Source of the DNA: Burkholderiaceae bacterium | GTDB lineage: Bacteria; Pseudomonadota; Gammaproteobacteria; Burkholderiales; Burkholderiaceae_C | DNA: 64,000 nt | Reading direction: 5' to 3' | NCBI GenBank assembly: GCA_919902775.1 | Contig: CAKKRJ010000002.1 | Location: 251,322-315,321 of the forward strand | Part shown: positions 43,738 through 54,976 of the stretch, piece by piece | Layout of the letters: each line of letters starts with the position of its first letter | Numbering within the stretch: position 1 is the stretch's first letter | Position numbers and translations under genes: made by a program | The notes under the pieces: model-generated | What the model was told of the DNA's origin: nothing | The model's input: the letters and a program-made list of their open reading frames with translations, nothing else | Databases searched by the model: none

Positions 43738-44922
43738 ATGAGCACAAACACCGCTTTTTTCATGCGCCAGGCTGTCGTAGACCTGGAAGAGTCCCGCATC
43801 CGTGAAGTGGCCAATGCGGGCATGGGCCGTCCTGACGTGTTGGCTTTCTGGTTTGGCGAGTCCGACGAGGTGACCCCCGACATCGTGCGCCAGGCGGCCA
43901 TTGAGTCGATGCAATACGGCGAGACTTTTTACGCCCACAACCTGGGCCTGCCCGAGTTGCGCCAAGCCGTGTCCGAGTACATGTCGGCCTTGCATGGCCC
44001 GGTCGGGGTGGACCGGCTGGCCATCACTTCGGGCGGTGTGAATGCGCTGATGCTGGCCGCACAGGCGCTGATCGATGCCGGCGATGAAGTGGTGGCGGTC
44101 ACGCCGGTCTGGCCCAACCTGACGGCGCAAACGCTGGTCATGGGGGCGCGTCTGACATGTGTGCCGCTGCACCCGGTCCAGGGTCAGTGGCAGCTCGACA
44201 TGGCGGCGCTCAAGGCGGCCATCACGCCGGCCACGCGCATGCTGATCGTCAATTCGCCCAACAACCCGACGGGCTGGACGCTCAACCGCGCAGAGCAGGC
44301 TGAAATTCTGGCGCATTGCCGCCAGACCGGCTCCTGGGTGCTGGCCGACGAAGTCTATGAACGCCTGTATTACGAAGACGACACGGCCAATGGTTGCGCT
44401 CCGTCGTTTTTGGATGTGGCCGAGCCCGATGACCGCCTGCTGGTGGTGCACAGTTTTTCCAAGAGCTTTCTGATGACCGGCTGGCGTCTGGGCTGGCTGG
44501 TGATGCCCTCCGCCATGACGCCCCACATGGGCAAGCTGATCGAGTTCAACACCTCGTGCGCTTCGGTCTTCACCCAGCGGGCCGGGGTGGTGGCGCTGCG
44601 CAACACCGCCGACATCACGCCGCGTGTGGTGGCACACCTGAAAGCCTGTCGCGACACCCTCGTGCCGCTGTTGCAGGCGGTACCTGGTGTGCAGGTGGCT
44701 CCGGCCAAAGGCGGCATGTATGCGTTTTTCAAACTCGAAGGCCACCCCGATTCGGTGGCCACCGCCAAACGCCTGGTGGCCGAAGCCGGTCTGGGCCTGG
44801 CCCCGGGCGAAGCCTTTGCGCCTGAAGCGGCAGGTTGGCTGCGTTGGTGCTTTGCGTCCAAGGACCTGTCCAGACTCACGCAGGGTGTGGAACGGCTCAA
44901 GGGCTGGCTGGCCAAGAATTAA
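43738..44922 (+). CDS. PLP-dependent aminotransferase, class I/II
   Basis: A protein of 394 residues of the aspartate aminotransferase fold family: YGETFYAHNLGLPELRQAVS, ITSGGVNALMLAAQALIDAG, VNSPNNPTGWTL, the DEVYE motif, and the PLP-lysine segment HSFSKSFLMTGWRLGWLV. The start at 43738 is MSTNTAFFM. Amino-donor and acceptor specificity cannot be told. It stands alone, with a palindromic repeat after it. Confidence 0.9.
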   Translation: MSTNTAFFMRQAVVDLEESRIREVANAGMGRPDVLAFWFGESDEVTPDIVRQAAIESMQYGETFYAHNLGLPELRQAVSEYMSALHGPVGVDRLAITSGGVNALMLAAQALIDAGDEVVAVTPVWPNLTAQTLVMGARLTCVPLHPVQGQWQLDMAALKAAITPATRMLIVNSPNNPTGWTLNRAEQAEILAHCRQTGSWVLADEVYERLYYEDDTANGCAPSFLDVAEPDDRLLVVHSFSKSFLMTGWRLGWLVMPSAMTPHMGKLIEFNTSCASVFTQRAGVVALRNTADITPRVVAHLKACRDTLVPLLQAVPGVQVAPAKGGMYAFFKLEGHPDSVATAKRLVAEAGLGLAPGEAFAPEAAGWLRWCFASKDLSRLTQGVERLKGWLAKN

Positions 44923-44943
44923 TGGGGATCTGACCCCAATTGA

Positions 44944-45019
44944 TGTAGGACGGGGCCTTCAGGTCCGACGTTGCAGGTTGTGCTCAGGCTTGATGTCGGG
45001 GCTTGAGCCGCCGACCTCC
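44944..45019. repeat. REP-like palindromic repeat, family A, copy 3
   Basis: TGTAGGACGGGGCCTTCAGG-TCCGAC, CGTTGCAGGTTGTGCT linker, then GTCGGGGCTTGAGCCGCCGA-CCTCCA. It is more diverged at the edges than the copies at 5926 and 31471 but shares the linker with the latter. It lies between the aminotransferase and the rpsO promoter. Confidence 0.78.
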
Positions 45020-45049
45020 AAATGCATCCTTGTCAGGTCTTAAGTGAGG

Positions 45050-45078
45050 TGCTTGGGGGCGCGGTTTCGGGCTATAAT
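45050..45078 (+). promoter_or_regulatory. Probable sigma-70 promoter of rpsO
   Basis: A perfect TATAAT (45073-45078) in the context GGGCTATAATCC, with a weak TGCTTG at the -35 position (17-base spacing). It gives a leader of about 105 bases before the rpsO ATG. The same GGCTATAATC context is found at the rpsU promoter. Confidence 0.6.
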
Positions 45079-45189
45079 CCGCCTGTTTTGCGATTTGCAA
45101 AGCGCACGCCATGGGCTTTTCCGGCCGGTGGCGCAAGTCATTAACCCGCTGAAATTCCTCAAGAATCCAGCGAAAAACAAGGAAATACC

Positions 45190-45456
45190 ATGATTGCATC
45201 TTCAATCAAGGCCGAGGTCGTCAAGGCCAACGCACGTGCTGCCAACGACACCGGGTCCCCCGAAGTCCAAGTGGCTTTGCTCACAGCCCGTATCAACGAG
45301 CTGACACCTCACTTCAAAACACACGCCAAAGACCATCACGGTCGCCGCGGTCTGCTGCGCATGGTGAGCCGTCGCCGCAAGCTGTTGGACTACCTCAAGT
45401 CCCGTGATGCTGACCGTTATGTTGCGCTGATCGCCAAGCTTGGCCTGCGTAAATAA
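45190..45456 (+). CDS. rpsO: 30S ribosomal protein S15
   Basis: A protein of 88 residues, the standard length: [40 protein letters not shown] and the end [12 protein letters not shown]. It binds 16S rRNA early in assembly. AAGGAAATACC precedes the start. It is followed by a strong terminator and then pnp, the conserved rpsO-pnp order. Confidence 0.97.
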   Translation: MIASSIKAEVVKANARAANDTGSPEVQVALLTARINELTPHFKTHAKDHHGRRGLLRMVSRRRKLLDYLKSRDADRYVALIAKLGLRK

Positions 45457-45472
45457 TCGTCTTTCCAGATGA

Positions 45473-45519
45473 AAAGCGCCTGAGTTAGTTCACTAGCTCA
45501 GGCGCTTTATTCTTTTTTT
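45473..45519 (+). terminator. Intrinsic terminator after rpsO
   Basis: AAAGCGCCTGAGTTAG, loop TTCA, CTAGCTCAGGCGCTTT: a 16-bp stem with one G-U pair followed by ATTCTTTTTTTC. It lies 16 bases after the rpsO stop and should reduce read-through into pnp. Confidence 0.92.
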
Positions 45520-45666
45520 CAGTCGGAATTTGTCAGGGCGATCTCGCGCTGTGTCATTCCACAAGACTTTCAACCCAAGGTTTTGTGGAATGGCATCGAG
45601 TTCAGAGCGTCAACTTCCGGGCCTACGGTGCAGCCTCATGCACTTTTGTTTTCAGGAGTTCTGAAC

Positions 45667-47778
45667 ATGTCTATTTTCAATAAAGTTACCAAAACCTTCC
45701 AGTGGGGCCAGCACACGGTCAAGATGGAAACTGGCGAAGTCGCTCGCCAAGCCGGCGGCGCTGTGCTGCTCGACATGGAAGGCACCGTGGTTTTGGCCAC
45801 CGTCGTGGGTTCCAAGATCGCCAAAGCCGGTCAGGACTTTTTCCCGCTGACCGTGGATTACATCGAGAAAACCTACGCCGCAGGCAAGATCCCCGGCAGC
45901 TTCTTCAAGCGTGAAGCCAAGCCCAGCGAACATGAAACCCTGACCAGCCGTCTGATCGACCGCCCGATCCGCCCCCTGTTCCCCGAAGGTTTCTACAACG
46001 ACGTGCACGTGGTCATCCACACCGTGTCTTTGAACCCTGAAGTCGATGCCGACATCGCCGCGATGATCGCTGTGTCTGCTGCTTTGTCCATCTCGGGCAT
46101 TCCGTTCAACGGCCCGATTGGTGCAGCCCGCGTGGGTTACATCAATGGCGAATATGTGCTCAACCCCGGCCAGACTCAGCGCAAAGACAGCCTGATGGAC
46201 CTGGTGGTGGCGGGCACTGAAGCCGCCGTGCTGATGGTGGAATCCGAAGCCCAGCAACTGTCCGAAGAAATCATGTTGGGTGGTGTGGTGTATGGCCATG
46301 CGCAGTCGGCGATTGCCATCAACGCCATCCACGAACTGGTGCGCGAAGCCGGCAAGCCGGTGTGGGATTGGCAAGCGCCTGCCCGCGATCTGGCTTTTGA
46401 AGCCAAGCTGGCCACACTCGCCGAAGAAAAGCTGCGTGCGGCCTACCAGATCCGCAACAAGCAAGCCCGTACCCACGCTTGCCGCGAAGCCTATGCTTCG
46501 GTCAAAGTCGCTTTGGCCGAAGAGGGTGTGGCCTTTGACAGCGTCAAGCTGGATAGCCTGATGTTTGAAATCGAAGCCCGCATCGTGCGCAGCCAAATTC
46601 TGTCGGGTGAGCCCCGCATCGATGGCCGTGACACACGCACAGTGCGTCCCATCGAAATCCGCAACAGCGTGCTGCCCCGCACGCACGGCTCGGCCTTGTT
46701 CACACGTGGCGAGACCCAGGCTTTGGTGATCACCACATTGGGCACCGAGCGCGATGCACAGCGCATCGACGCTTTGGCAGGCGAGTTTGAAGACCGCTTC
46801 ATGTTCCACTACAACATGCCTCCCTTTGCCACTGGTGAAGTGGGTCGCATGGGCAGCACCAAGCGCCGCGAAATCGGTCACGGCCGTCTGGCCAAGCGTG
46901 CTTTGGCAGCCGTGTTGCCAAGCAAAGAAGAATTCCCATACACCCTGCGTGTGGTGTCCGAAATCACCGAGTCGAACGGTTCTTCGTCCATGGCTTCGGT
47001 CTGTGGCGGCTGCCTGTCGATGATGGACGCCGGCGTGCCGATGAAAGCGCACGTGGCCGGTATCGCCATGGGTCTGATCAAGGAAGACAACCGCTTTGCG
47101 GTGTTGACCGACATCCTGGGTGACGAAGACCACCTGGGCGACATGGACTTCAAAGTGGCCGGTACCACCAACGGCATCACGGCTTTGCAGATGGACATCA
47201 AAATCCAGGGCATCACCAAAGAGATCATGCAAGTCGCTTTGGCCCAAGCCAAAGAAGCCCGCATGCACATTCTGGGCAAGATGCAAGAGGCGATGAGCGA
47301 AGCCAACACCGAGGTGTCCGACTTCGCCCCCAAGCTCTTCACCATGAAGATCAATCCCGAGAAAATCCGTGACGTGATTGGCAAGGGCGGCGCCACCATC
47401 CGCGCCTTGACCGAAGAAACCGGTTGCCAGATCAACATCTCTGAAGACGGCACGATCACCATCGCTGCGACTGACGGCGACAAGGCAGAAATCGCCAAGA
47501 AGCGCATCGAGCAGATCACTGCCGAAGTTGAAATCGGCAAGGTCTATGAAGGCCCGGTCACCAAGATCCTGGACTTCGGCGCTTTGATCAACTTGTTGCC
47601 AGGCAAAGACGGTCTGTTGCACATCAGCCAGATCGCCCACGAGCGCGTTGAGAAAGTCACCGACTACCTGAGCGAAGGCCAGATCGTCAAGGTCAAGGTC
47701 ATGGAAACCGACGAAAAAGGCCGCATCAAGCTGTCGATGAAGGCTTTGTTGGACCGTCCTGCACAAGGCGCTCAATAA
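45667..47778 (+). CDS. pnp: Polyribonucleotide nucleotidyltransferase (PNPase)
   Basis: A protein of 703 residues with the full PNPase layout: first RNase PH domain ([20 protein letters not shown]), helical linker, second RNase PH domain ([37 protein letters not shown]), KH domain with the GKGG loop ([20 protein letters not shown]) near 560-610, and an S1 domain ([20 protein letters not shown]) to the end. It degrades RNA 3'-5' by phosphorolysis. AGGAG precedes the ATG at 45667. Confidence 0.97.
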   Translation: MSIFNKVTKTFQWGQHTVKMETGEVARQAGGAVLLDMEGTVVLATVVGSKIAKAGQDFFPLTVDYIEKTYAAGKIPGSFFKREAKPSEHETLTSRLIDRPIRPLFPEGFYNDVHVVIHTVSLNPEVDADIAAMIAVSAALSISGIPFNGPIGAARVGYINGEYVLNPGQTQRKDSLMDLVVAGTEAAVLMVESEAQQLSEEIMLGGVVYGHAQSAIAINAIHELVREAGKPVWDWQAPARDLAFEAKLATLAEEKLRAAYQIRNKQARTHACREAYASVKVALAEEGVAFDSVKLDSLMFEIEARIVRSQILSGEPRIDGRDTRTVRPIEIRNSVLPRTHGSALFTRGETQALVITTLGTERDAQRIDALAGEFEDRFMFHYNMPPFATGEVGRMGSTKRREIGHGRLAKRALAAVLPSKEEFPYTLRVVSEITESNGSSSMASVCGGCLSMMDAGVPMKAHVAGIAMGLIKEDNRFAVLTDILGDEDHLGDMDFKVAGTTNGITALQMDIKIQGITKEIMQVALAQAKEARMHILGKMQEAMSEANTEVSDFAPKLFTMKINPEKIRDVIGKGGATIRALTEETGCQINISEDGTITIAATDGDKAEIAKKRIEQITAEVEIGKVYEGPVTKILDFGALINLLPGKDGLLHISQIAHERVEKVTDYLSEGQIVKVKVMETDEKGRIKLSMKALLDRPAQGAQ

Positions 47779-47841
47779 GCGTGATGGGTGCTTCGGGTGG
47801 TCGGTGACCATCCGAGCCCGAGATACCAATCGCCTTGCGTC

Positions 47842-48855
47842 ATGAACGTCATTGAAATCCAAAGCTACGGTGCCCCCGAGGTGCTGGTGCCCGCAACCCG
47901 CCCCGATCCGGTGGCTGGGGCAGGGGAGTTGCTCATTCGCGTGTCGGCCAGCGGTGTGAACCGCCCCGATGTGCTGCAACGCACCGGCCATTACCCTGTG
48001 CCGCCAGGTGCCTCGGACATTCCGGGCCTGGAGGTGGCTGGCGTGGTGGTGTCGGGTGATGTGGCCGCCATGGCCGAAGCCGGGTTGGCTGTGGGTGACC
48101 GTGTGTGTGCTTTGGTCGCTGGTGGTGGCTATGCGCAGTTGTGCGTGGCCCCTGCGGCCCAGTGTTTGCCGGTGCCCCAGGGCCTGAGCGACATCGAGGC
48201 GGCCGCGTTGCCCGAGACGTTTTTCACCGTGTGGAGCAATGTGTTTGACCGCGGGCGTTTGCAGGCGGGCGAAACTTTGCTGGTTCAAGGTGGCACCAGT
48301 GGCATTGGCGTCACGGCCATTCAGATGGCCAAGGCGGCCGGTGCGACGGTGATCGCGACGGCGGGGTCGGATGACAAATGTCAGGCTTGCCTGGCTTTGG
48401 GGGCCGACCACGCCATCAACTACAAAACCACCGATTTCGTGGCCGAGGTCAAACGCTTGACCGGCGGTGTGGGCGTGAACGTGGTGTTGGACATGGTCGC
48501 TGGTGACTATGTGGCGCGTGAAGTTGAGGCCTTGGCCGAGGATGGCCGCCTGGTCATCATTGCGGTGCAAGGTGGCGTAAAAAGCGAGTTCAATGCCGGA
48601 TTGGTGCTGCGTCGCCGTTTGACCATCACCGGCTCGACCTTGCGTCCCCGTCCGGTGGCGTTCAAGGCCGCCATTGCCAAGTCTTTGCGCGAGACCGTGT
48701 GGCCTTGGATCGAATCGGGCCGCATCAAGCCGGTCATCCACAGCGTGTTTGGCGCGATGGAAGCGGCTGGCACTTGGCCATCGGGGGCGGCGCAAGCCCA
48801 CGCCCTGATGGAGTCGGGTCAGCATGTGGGCAAGTTGGTGGTGACCTGGAGATGA
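47842..48855 (+). CDS. NAD(P)H-quinone oxidoreductase-like (zinc-free MDR family)
   Basis: A protein of 337 residues of the PIG3/quinone oxidoreductase branch of medium-chain dehydrogenases: [20 protein letters not shown], the nucleotide motif [20 protein letters not shown], and [19 protein letters not shown]. The zinc-ligand residues of alcohol dehydrogenases are missing. It probably reduces quinones or enones with NADPH. Its stop overlaps the tpiA start (ATGA). Confidence 0.9.
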   Translation: MNVIEIQSYGAPEVLVPATRPDPVAGAGELLIRVSASGVNRPDVLQRTGHYPVPPGASDIPGLEVAGVVVSGDVAAMAEAGLAVGDRVCALVAGGGYAQLCVAPAAQCLPVPQGLSDIEAAALPETFFTVWSNVFDRGRLQAGETLLVQGGTSGIGVTAIQMAKAAGATVIATAGSDDKCQACLALGADHAINYKTTDFVAEVKRLTGGVGVNVVLDMVAGDYVAREVEALAEDGRLVIIAVQGGVKSEFNAGLVLRRRLTITGSTLRPRPVAFKAAIAKSLRETVWPWIESGRIKPVIHSVFGAMEAAGTWPSGAAQAHALMESGQHVGKLVVTWR

Positions 48856-49604
48856 CGATGCGCAGCAAGTTGATGGTCGGCAACTGGAAGATGAATGGCA
48901 GCCTGGCTGCCAATGCGTCTTTGGTGGCGGAGCTTTTGTCTGGCATGTCGGCAATCACTTGCCGTGTAGCCGTGTGTGTTCCTTCGGCCTATCTGGCGCA
49001 GATGCAAGTCTTGCTGAGTGGGTCGCCCATTGGGTATGGCGCGCAAGATGTGTCTGACCATGCGTCGGGGGCCTATACCGGCGAGGTGTCTGCCAGCATG
49101 CTGCAGGATTTTGCGGTGCGTTACTGCATCGTGGGTCACTCGGAGCGCCGTCTGTACCATGCGGAATCGGATGTGCTGGTGGCCGTCAAAGCGCAGCGCG
49201 CACTGGCGGCGGGCATCACCCCCATCGTGTGTGTGGGTGAAACCCAGGCAGAGCGTGAAGCGGGTCAAACCGAGGCGGTGGTCAAGCGCCAGTTGGCGGC
49301 AGTCATCCATGCCAATGGCCATTGCATCAGTGAAATCGTGGTGGCCTATGAACCTGTCTGGGCTGTTGGCACCGGATTGACGGCAACGCCCGAGCAAGCA
49401 CAACAAGTGCATGCCGTGTTGCGGGCGCAGTTGCAAGCGGCATCGTCGCATGCGGATCGGGTGTCCATTTTGTATGGCGGCAGCATGAACGCTGGCAATG
49501 CTGCGCAATTGCTGGCCCAGCCCGATGTCGATGGCGGTCTGATCGGTGGTGCAGCGCTCAAAGCGCCCGACTTTTTGTCTATGTTGAAGACGGCTTCGCG
49601 CTGA
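48852..49604 (+). CDS. tpiA: Triosephosphate isomerase
   Basis: A protein of 250 residues with the catalytic set of TIM: Lys in NWKMNG, His in [11 protein letters not shown], and Glu in [13 protein letters not shown], plus the phosphate loop [11 protein letters not shown]. It interconverts dihydroxyacetone phosphate and glyceraldehyde 3-phosphate. Translation is coupled to the upstream oxidoreductase; a second ATG at 48858 is possible. Confidence 0.97.
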   Translation: MTMRSKLMVGNWKMNGSLAANASLVAELLSGMSAITCRVAVCVPSAYLAQMQVLLSGSPIGYGAQDVSDHASGAYTGEVSASMLQDFAVRYCIVGHSERRLYHAESDVLVAVKAQRALAAGITPIVCVGETQAEREAGQTEAVVKRQLAAVIHANGHCISEIVVAYEPVWAVGTGLTATPEQAQQVHAVLRAQLQAASSHADRVSILYGGSMNAGNAAQLLAQPDVDGGLIGGAALKAPDFLSMLKTASR

Positions 49605-49641
49605 GTCTTCGGCCAATTTTTATTGTTTTTGGGAGATACAG

Positions 49642-50037
49642 ATGAGCATGGTGTTGACGTTGATTTTGGTGGTGCAGATGCTGTCGGCGCTGGCCATGAT
49701 TGGTTTGATTCTGATTCAGCACGGCAAGGGTGCGGACATGGGTGCGGCTTTTGGCAGCGGCGGTTCGGGCAGCTTGTTTGGCGCAACTGGTGGGGCCAAT
49801 TTTCTGTCGCGCACCACAGCCGTTTTGGCGGCGGTGTTTTTTGTGTGCACTTTGTTGTTGGCTTATTTCAGCAATGCCCGTCCAGCCGCTCCCTCGGGCA
49901 GCGTGCTGGAAGGCGCTGCTGTGACCGCTCCCGCTGTGCCAACCACCCCTGTGGACAGCAGCACGGCTGCTCAAATTCCCGGCAACACACCTGCGGCAAA
50001 AACCGACAACAGTGTGCCGCCTGCGCCCGCCAAGTAA
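49642..50037 (+). CDS. secG: Protein translocase subunit SecG
   Basis: A protein of 131 residues with two transmembrane helices (VLTLILVVQMLSALAMIGLI, TAVLAAVFFVCTLLLAYFS) joined by the SecG loop LIQHGKGADMGAAFGSGGSG-SLFG. The Ala/Pro/Thr-rich tail of about 50 residues is longer than in E. coli, as is common in this group. It is a small subunit of the SecYEG channel. GGGAGAT precedes the start. Confidence 0.95.
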   Translation: MSMVLTLILVVQMLSALAMIGLILIQHGKGADMGAAFGSGGSGSLFGATGGANFLSRTTAVLAAVFFVCTLLLAYFSNARPAAPSGSVLEGAAVTAPAVPTTPVDSSTAAQIPGNTPAAKTDNSVPPAPAK

Positions 50038-50180
50038 GCTGCCATTCAGCTTTGCTGCTCTGCACAAATTTCCGGGTTTTAGAAAGGAAATGGCAGGTTT
50101 TTCGGAGTAAACTACGGGATTGTCCGGAGAGCTAAATGCATCGTCTGATGTGCCTCATGCAACCTGGGCAAAAGTATCCT

Positions 50181-50265
50181 GCCGTCGTGGTGAAATTGGT
50201 AGACACGCTATCTTGAGGGGGTAGTGGCGAAAGCTGTGCGAGTTCGAGTCTCGCCGACGGCACCA
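50181..50265 (+). tRNA. tRNA-Leu (anticodon GAG)
   Basis: An 85-base class II tRNA. The acceptor arms GCCGTCG / CGACGGC pair fully with encoded ACCA; D-arm with TGGTAGACAC; anticodon stem CTATC / GGTAG around loop TTGAGGG, giving anticodon GAG (reads CUC/CUU); a long variable arm; and T-loop GTTCGAGTC. It lies between secG and nuoA as in many Burkholderiales. Confidence 0.96.
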
Positions 50266-50277
50266 GACAAACAGAAA

Positions 50278-50301
50278 AGCCCAGGTTGCAAAGCCTGGGC
50301 T
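50278..50301 (+). terminator. Hairpin after tRNA-Leu
   Basis: AGCCCAGG-TTGCAAAG-CCTGGGCT, an eight-bp stem 13 bases after the tRNA and 30 bases before nuoA. The following ATTCATTC is poor in T, so termination may be partial or it may serve 3'-end processing. Confidence 0.55.
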
Positions 50302-50330
50302 ATTCATTCGGTGATACCGTCAGTTTCAAG

Positions 50331-50690
50331 ATGAACCTCGAACAATACCTCCCCGTCCTTTTGTTCATTTTGGTCGGCATTGCTGTCGGCATCATTCCCC
50401 AGGTTTTAGGCTACATTCTTGGCCCCAACCGACCTGACGCGGAAAAAAATTCCCCTTATGAATGCGGCTTCGAAGCCTTCGAAGACGCTCGCATGAAGTT
50501 CGATGTGCGCTACTACCTGGTGGCCATCTTGTTCATCTTGTTCGATCTGGAAATCGCCTTCCTGTTTCCTTGGGCCGTGGCGCTCAAGGAGGTGGGTCTG
50601 GCGGGCTTTGTGGCCGTGGTGATTTTCTTGGCCATTCTGGTCGTGGGCTTTGTCTACGAGTGGAAAAAAGGTGCCCTGGACTGGGAATGA
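50331..50690 (+). CDS. nuoA: NADH-quinone oxidoreductase subunit A
   Basis: A protein of 119 residues with three transmembrane segments and the NuoA/ND3 loop [20 protein letters not shown]. This is a membrane-arm subunit of complex I at the junction with the peripheral arm. The start at 50331 (MNLEQYLPV) fits; the preceding in-frame sequence is the tRNA-trailing hairpin. First gene of the nuoA-N operon. Confidence 0.96.
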   Translation: MNLEQYLPVLLFILVGIAVGIIPQVLGYILGPNRPDAEKNSPYECGFEAFEDARMKFDVRYYLVAILFILFDLEIAFLFPWAVALKEVGLAGFVAVVIFLAILVVGFVYEWKKGALDWE

Positions 50691-50734
50691 TCGTTCGCAC
50701 TGACAACAGCATTCAGCCTGCTTGAGGACTAAAA

Positions 50735-51214
50735 ATGATTGAAGGCGTGATGAAAGAAGGCTTCATCACCACGAGTTACGACTCGGTGGTGAATTGGGCC
50801 AAAACCGGCTCGCTCTGGCCCATGACCTTTGGTCTGGCTTGCTGCGCGGTCGAAATGATGCACTCGGCAACCGCACGTTATGACTTGGCCCGCTTTGGGG
50901 CCGAGGTGTTCCGTGCCAGTCCCCGTCAGGCCGATCTGATGATCGTGGCGGGCACCTTGTGCAACAAGATGGCGCCTGCCTTGCGCAAGGTTTACGACCA
51001 GATGTCCGAGCCGCGCTGGGTGATTTCCATGGGTTCTTGCGCCAACGGCGGTGGTTACTACCACTACAGCTATTCGGTGGTGCGTGGCTGCGATCGCATC
51101 GTGCCAGTGGATGTGTACGTGCCAGGTTGCCCGCCGACAGCTGAAGCCTTGATCTACGGCATCATCCAGTTGCAGCAAAAGATCCGCCGCACGCAAACCA
51201 TTGCGCGTGCTTGA
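50735..51214 (+). CDS. nuoB: NADH-quinone oxidoreductase subunit B
   Basis: A protein of 159 residues with the N2 cluster ligands: the tandem Cys in [13 protein letters not shown], Cys in [16 protein letters not shown] and Cys in [15 protein letters not shown]2 passes electrons to quinone. TTGAGGAC lies before the ATG, 44 bases after nuoA. Confidence 0.97.
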   Translation: MIEGVMKEGFITTSYDSVVNWAKTGSLWPMTFGLACCAVEMMHSATARYDLARFGAEVFRASPRQADLMIVAGTLCNKMAPALRKVYDQMSEPRWVISMGSCANGGGYYHYSYSVVRGCDRIVPVDVYVPGCPPTAEALIYGIIQLQQKIRRTQTIARA

Positions 51215-51227
51215 GGGAAAGAAGCCG

Positions 51228-51836
51228 ATGACCGATTTCGCCATTCGTCCCGAAGACCTGCAAGACACCCTGGCTGCGGCCCTGGGTGACCGTGTGAGCC
51301 GCATCACCATCGCCTTGGGCGAGGTGACGCTGCACGTCAGTGCAGCCCAATACCTGGGTGTCATGCAAATCCTGCGCGATGCCAAGGGATGCAAATTTGA
51401 ACAACTGATCGATCTGGCGGGCGTGGACTACTCCACTTACCGCGAAGTGGGGACCGACGGTCCGCGTTTTGGCGTGACCGTGCACTTGCTGTCGGTGAGC
51501 CTGAACCAGCGCGTGCGCGTCAAGGTGCTGTGCCCTGAGGATGACTTGCCCCGGGTCGATTCGGTCAATGACCTGTGGAACTCGGCCAACTGGTACGAGC
51601 GCGAAGCCTTTGATCTGTACGGCATCGTGTTCGAAGGCCACAACGACCTGCGCCGCATTCTGACCGACTACGGATTCATCGGTCACCCCTTCCGCAAGGA
51701 TTTCCCGCTGTCGGGTCATGTCGAAATGCGTTACGACGTGGAGCGTCGCCGTGTGGTGTATGAACCGGTGAGCATCGAGCCGCGTGAAGTCACGCCGCGC
51801 ATCATCCGTGAAGAGAACTACGGAGGCCTGAACTGA
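51228..51836 (+). CDS. nuoC: NADH-quinone oxidoreductase subunit C
   Basis: A protein of 202 residues matching the 30-kDa subunit: [15 protein letters not shown], and the signature [20 protein letters not shown] followed by [20 protein letters not shown]. NuoC and NuoD are separate here rather than fused as in E. coli. GAGGGAAAG precedes the start at 51228. Confidence 0.96.
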   Translation: MTDFAIRPEDLQDTLAAALGDRVSRITIALGEVTLHVSAAQYLGVMQILRDAKGCKFEQLIDLAGVDYSTYREVGTDGPRFGVTVHLLSVSLNQRVRVKVLCPEDDLPRVDSVNDLWNSANWYEREAFDLYGIVFEGHNDLRRILTDYGFIGHPFRKDFPLSGHVEMRYDVERRRVVYEPVSIEPREVTPRIIREENYGGLN

Positions 51837-51837
51837 T

Positions 51838-53091
51838 ATGGCCGAAATCAAAAATTACACCCTGAACTTTGGCCCTCAGCACCCGGCTGCGCACGGCGTG
51901 TTGCGTCTGGTGCTGGAGTTGGACGGCGAAGTCGTGCAGCGTGCCGACCCGCACATTGGTTTGCTGCACCGCGCGACGGAAAAGCTGGCCGAGCACAAGA
52001 CCTATATCCAGTCGCTGCCTTACATGGACCGACTGGATTACGTGTCCATGATGTGCAACGAGCACGCTTACTGTTTGGCCATCGAGAAGATGCTGGGCCT
52101 GGACGTGCCCATGCGCGCTCAGTACATCCGCGTGATGTTCTCCGAGATCACCCGCATCCTGAACCACCTCATGTGGCTTGGCTCGCATGGCAATGATTGC
52201 GGCAGCTCGACCATCCTGATCTACACCTTCCGTGAACGCGAAGACCTGTTTGACATGTACGAGGCGGTCTCGGGCGCCCGCATGCATGCCGCGTATTTTC
52301 GTCCTGGCGGCGTGTACCGCGATCTGCCCGACAGCATGCCGCAGTACAAGGTCAGCAAGGTCAAGAACGCCAAGGCGATTGAGCAGCTGAACAAGAACCG
52401 TCAGGGTTCCTTGCTGGACTTCATTGACGACTTCACGCAGCGTTTCCCCAAGTGCGTGGACGAGTATGAAACCCTGCTGACCGACAACCGCATCTGGAAG
52501 CAGCGCACGGTGGGCATCGGTGTGGTGCCGCCTGAGCGAGCCCTGAATCTGGGCATGACCGGCCCCATGTTGCGTGGCTCGGGGTTTGCCTGGGACCTGC
52601 GCAAGAAGCAGCCTTACGATGCGTACGACCAGATCGATTTCGACGTGCCTGTGGGCAAGACGGGCGACAGCTACGACCGTTACCTGGTGCGAGTCCAGGA
52701 AATGCGTGAATCCAACCGCATCATCCAGCAGTGCGTCACCTGGTTGCGAGCCAACCCCGGGCCGGTCATCACCGACAACCACAAGGTGGCGCCGCCTGCG
52801 CGCGAAGGCATGAAGTCCAACATGGAAGACTTGATTCACCATTTCAAGCTCTTCACTGAAGGCTTCCGTGTGCCGGAAGGCGAGGCTTATGCCGCGGTCG
52901 AACACCCCAAGGGCGAGTTCGGCATTTACATGGTCAGCGATGGGGCCAACAAGCCTTACCGTCTGAAAATTCGTGCCCCGGGCTTTGCCCATTTGGCCAC
53001 CCTCGATGAAATGGCCCGTGGCCACATGCTGGCCGATGCGGTCGCGATCATCGGGACCATGGACATTGTTTTTGGAGAGATTGACCGATGA
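51838..53091 (+). CDS. nuoD: NADH-quinone oxidoreductase subunit D
   Basis: A protein of 417 residues matching the 49-kDa subunit: [20 protein letters not shown] with the quinone-site histidines, [20 protein letters not shown], and the end [32 protein letters not shown]. It forms much of the quinone chamber with NuoB. It starts two bases after nuoC and overlaps nuoE by ATGA. Confidence 0.97.
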   Translation: MAEIKNYTLNFGPQHPAAHGVLRLVLELDGEVVQRADPHIGLLHRATEKLAEHKTYIQSLPYMDRLDYVSMMCNEHAYCLAIEKMLGLDVPMRAQYIRVMFSEITRILNHLMWLGSHGNDCGSSTILIYTFREREDLFDMYEAVSGARMHAAYFRPGGVYRDLPDSMPQYKVSKVKNAKAIEQLNKNRQGSLLDFIDDFTQRFPKCVDEYETLLTDNRIWKQRTVGIGVVPPERALNLGMTGPMLRGSGFAWDLRKKQPYDAYDQIDFDVPVGKTGDSYDRYLVRVQEMRESNRIIQQCVTWLRANPGPVITDNHKVAPPAREGMKSNMEDLIHHFKLFTEGFRVPEGEAYAAVEHPKGEFGIYMVSDGANKPYRLKIRAPGFAHLATLDEMARGHMLADAVAIIGTMDIVFGEIDR

Positions 53092-53576
53092 TCTCTGAGT
53101 CAACCAAAGCACGCTTTGCGCGTGAAGTTGCCAAGTTCCCTGCGGATCAAAAGCAGTCGGCCGTCATGGCTTGCCTGTCGATCGTGCAGCAAGAACTTGG
53201 CTGGGTCAGCCCCGACAGCGAGCAGGTCGTGGCCGAGGTGTTGGGCATGCCCGTGATGGCGGTGCATGAAGTCACCACCTTCTACAACATGTACAACCAG
53301 AAGCCGGTGGGCAAGTTCAAGCTGAACGTTTGCACCAACCTGCCTTGCCAATTGCGCGGTGGTGCCCAGGCGTTGGCACATCTGGAGCACAAACTCGGCG
53401 TGCACGCCGGTGAAACCACGGCCGATGGGCTGTTCACCTTGCAGCCCAGCGAGTGCCAGGGCGCTTGTGCCGATGCGCCTGTGCTGTTGGTCAACGACCG
53501 CCACATGTGCAGCTTCATGAGCCACGAAAAGCTCGACCAACTTGTCGACAGCCTGAAGAAAGCCGAGGCCGCCTGA
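53088..53576 (+). CDS. nuoE: NADH-quinone oxidoreductase subunit E
   Basis: A protein of 162 residues of the 24-kDa thioredoxin-like subunit. The N1a [2Fe-2S] cysteines are in [13 protein letters not shown] and [17 protein letters not shown]. It sits by NuoF at the NADH end of the peripheral arm. Its stop overlaps the nuoF start by one base. Confidence 0.96.
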   Translation: MISESTKARFAREVAKFPADQKQSAVMACLSIVQQELGWVSPDSEQVVAEVLGMPVMAVHEVTTFYNMYNQKPVGKFKLNVCTNLPCQLRGGAQALAHLEHKLGVHAGETTADGLFTLQPSECQGACADAPVLLVNDRHMCSFMSHEKLDQLVDSLKKAEAA

Positions 53577-54976
53577 TGAAAGTTGAACAAATTCTGAGCC
53601 AATTCCAGGCCACGGGCGTGGAAACCTGCTTCCATGACCGCCATATCAACCCGCAAATTTATGCGGGTCTGAATGGCCGGAATTGGGGCATCCAAGACTA
53701 CGAAGCGCGTGGCGGTTATGCAGCGCTGCGCAAGATTTTGGGCAAAGATGGCAGTGCGCCCAACCCCGAAACCGGCATCGCCGGGATGACGCAAGACCAG
53801 GTCATTGCCACTGTCAAGGAATCCGGCCTGCGGGGTCGTGGCGGTGCAGGCTTTCCCACGGGTCTGAAGTGGAGCTTCATGCCCCGCCAGTTCCCCGGGC
53901 AAAAATATTTGGTGTGCAACTCGGACGAAGGCGAGCCGGGCACATGCAAAGACCGCGACATCATGGAGTACAACCCGCACACGGTGATCGAGGGCATGAT
54001 CATCGCCGCCTATGCCATGGGCATCAGCGTGGGTTACAACTACATCCACGGCGAAATCTTCCACACCTACGAGCGCTTTGAAGCGGCTCTGGAAGAAGCC
54101 CGTGCAGCAGGCTATTTGGGCAACAACATCCTGGGCAGCAGCTTCAGCTTCCAGTTACACGCTTCGCACGGTTTTGGCGCTTACATCTGCGGCGAAGAAA
54201 CCGCTTTGCTCGAATCGCTGGAAGGCAAAAAAGGCCAGCCCCGCTTCAAGCCACCGTTTCCCGCCAGCTTTGGTCTGTACGGCAAACCCACCACCATTAA
54301 CAACACCGAAACATTTGCGGCGGTCCCCTGGATCATTCGCAACGGTGGCCAGGCGTATCTGGAATGCGGCAAGCCCAACAACGGCGGCACCAAGATTTTC
54401 TCGATCAGTGGCGACGTGGAGCGCCCTGGCAACTACGAAATCCCGATGGGCACACCGTTTGCCAAGCTGCTCGAGCTGGCCGGCGGCGTGCGCGGTGGCC
54501 GCCAACTCAAGGCCGTGATCCCTGGCGGATCGTCTTCACCGGTCATCCCCGGTGACTTGATGATGCAGCTCACCATGGACTACGACAGCATCGCCAAAGA
54601 AGGCGGCTCGATGCTGGGTTCGGGCGCTGTGATCGTGATGGATGAGACGCGTTGCATGGTCAAGGCGCTGGCCCGACTGTCTTACTTCTATTCGCATGAA
54701 TCCTGCGGTCAGTGCACGCCTTGCCGTGAAGGCACGGGCTGGCTGTGGCGCATGGTGGACCGCATTGAAAACGGCCAGGGCCGTGCCAGCGACATCGACA
54801 TGCTCGACAGTGTGGCCGGCAACATCATGGGCCGCACGATTTGCGCTTTGGGCGATGCAGCGGCCATGCCGGTGCGCGGCATGCTCAAGCATTTCCGTCA
54901 CGAATTTGTACACCACATCGAAAACAAGACCTGCATGGTCGGTGCCGATGTGTCAACGGTGAAGACCCATGGTTGA
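53576..54976 (+). CDS. nuoF: NADH-quinone oxidoreductase subunit F
   Basis: A protein of 466 residues: the NADH/FMN-binding [37 protein letters not shown], and the N3 [4Fe-4S] ligands [16 protein letters not shown] with a later Cys in [10 protein letters not shown]. It accepts hydride from NADH onto FMN. It is slightly longer than E. coli NuoF. It overlaps nuoE by one base and nuoG by eight. Confidence 0.97.
   Translation: MKVEQILSQFQATGVETCFHDRHINPQIYAGLNGRNWGIQDYEARGGYAALRKILGKDGSAPNPETGIAGMTQDQVIATVKESGLRGRGGAGFPTGLKWSFMPRQFPGQKYLVCNSDEGEPGTCKDRDIMEYNPHTVIEGMIIAAYAMGISVGYNYIHGEIFHTYERFEAALEEARAAGYLGNNILGSSFSFQLHASHGFGAYICGEETALLESLEGKKGQPRFKPPFPASFGLYGKPTTINNTETFAAVPWIIRNGGQAYLECGKPNNGGTKIFSISGDVERPGNYEIPMGTPFAKLLELAGGVRGGRQLKAVIPGGSSSPVIPGDLMMQLTMDYDSIAKEGGSMLGSGAVIVMDETRCMVKALARLSYFYSHESCGQCTPCREGTGWLWRMVDRIENGQGRASDIDMLDSVAGNIMGRTICALGDAAAMPVRGMLKHFRHEFVHHIENKTCMVGADVSTVKTHG

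Noticed and set aside
45079..45189. Possible S15 autoregulatory structure in the rpsO leader
   Set aside because: No clear pseudoknot or paired helices could be drawn by eye; the known S15 leader motifs differ between lineages, and folding or covariance analysis would be needed.
45652..48954. Very long open frame on the minus strand opposite pnp and the quinone oxidoreductase
   Set aside because: It is a shadow of highly conserved genes; codon composition is that of the reverse complement and no domain is visible.
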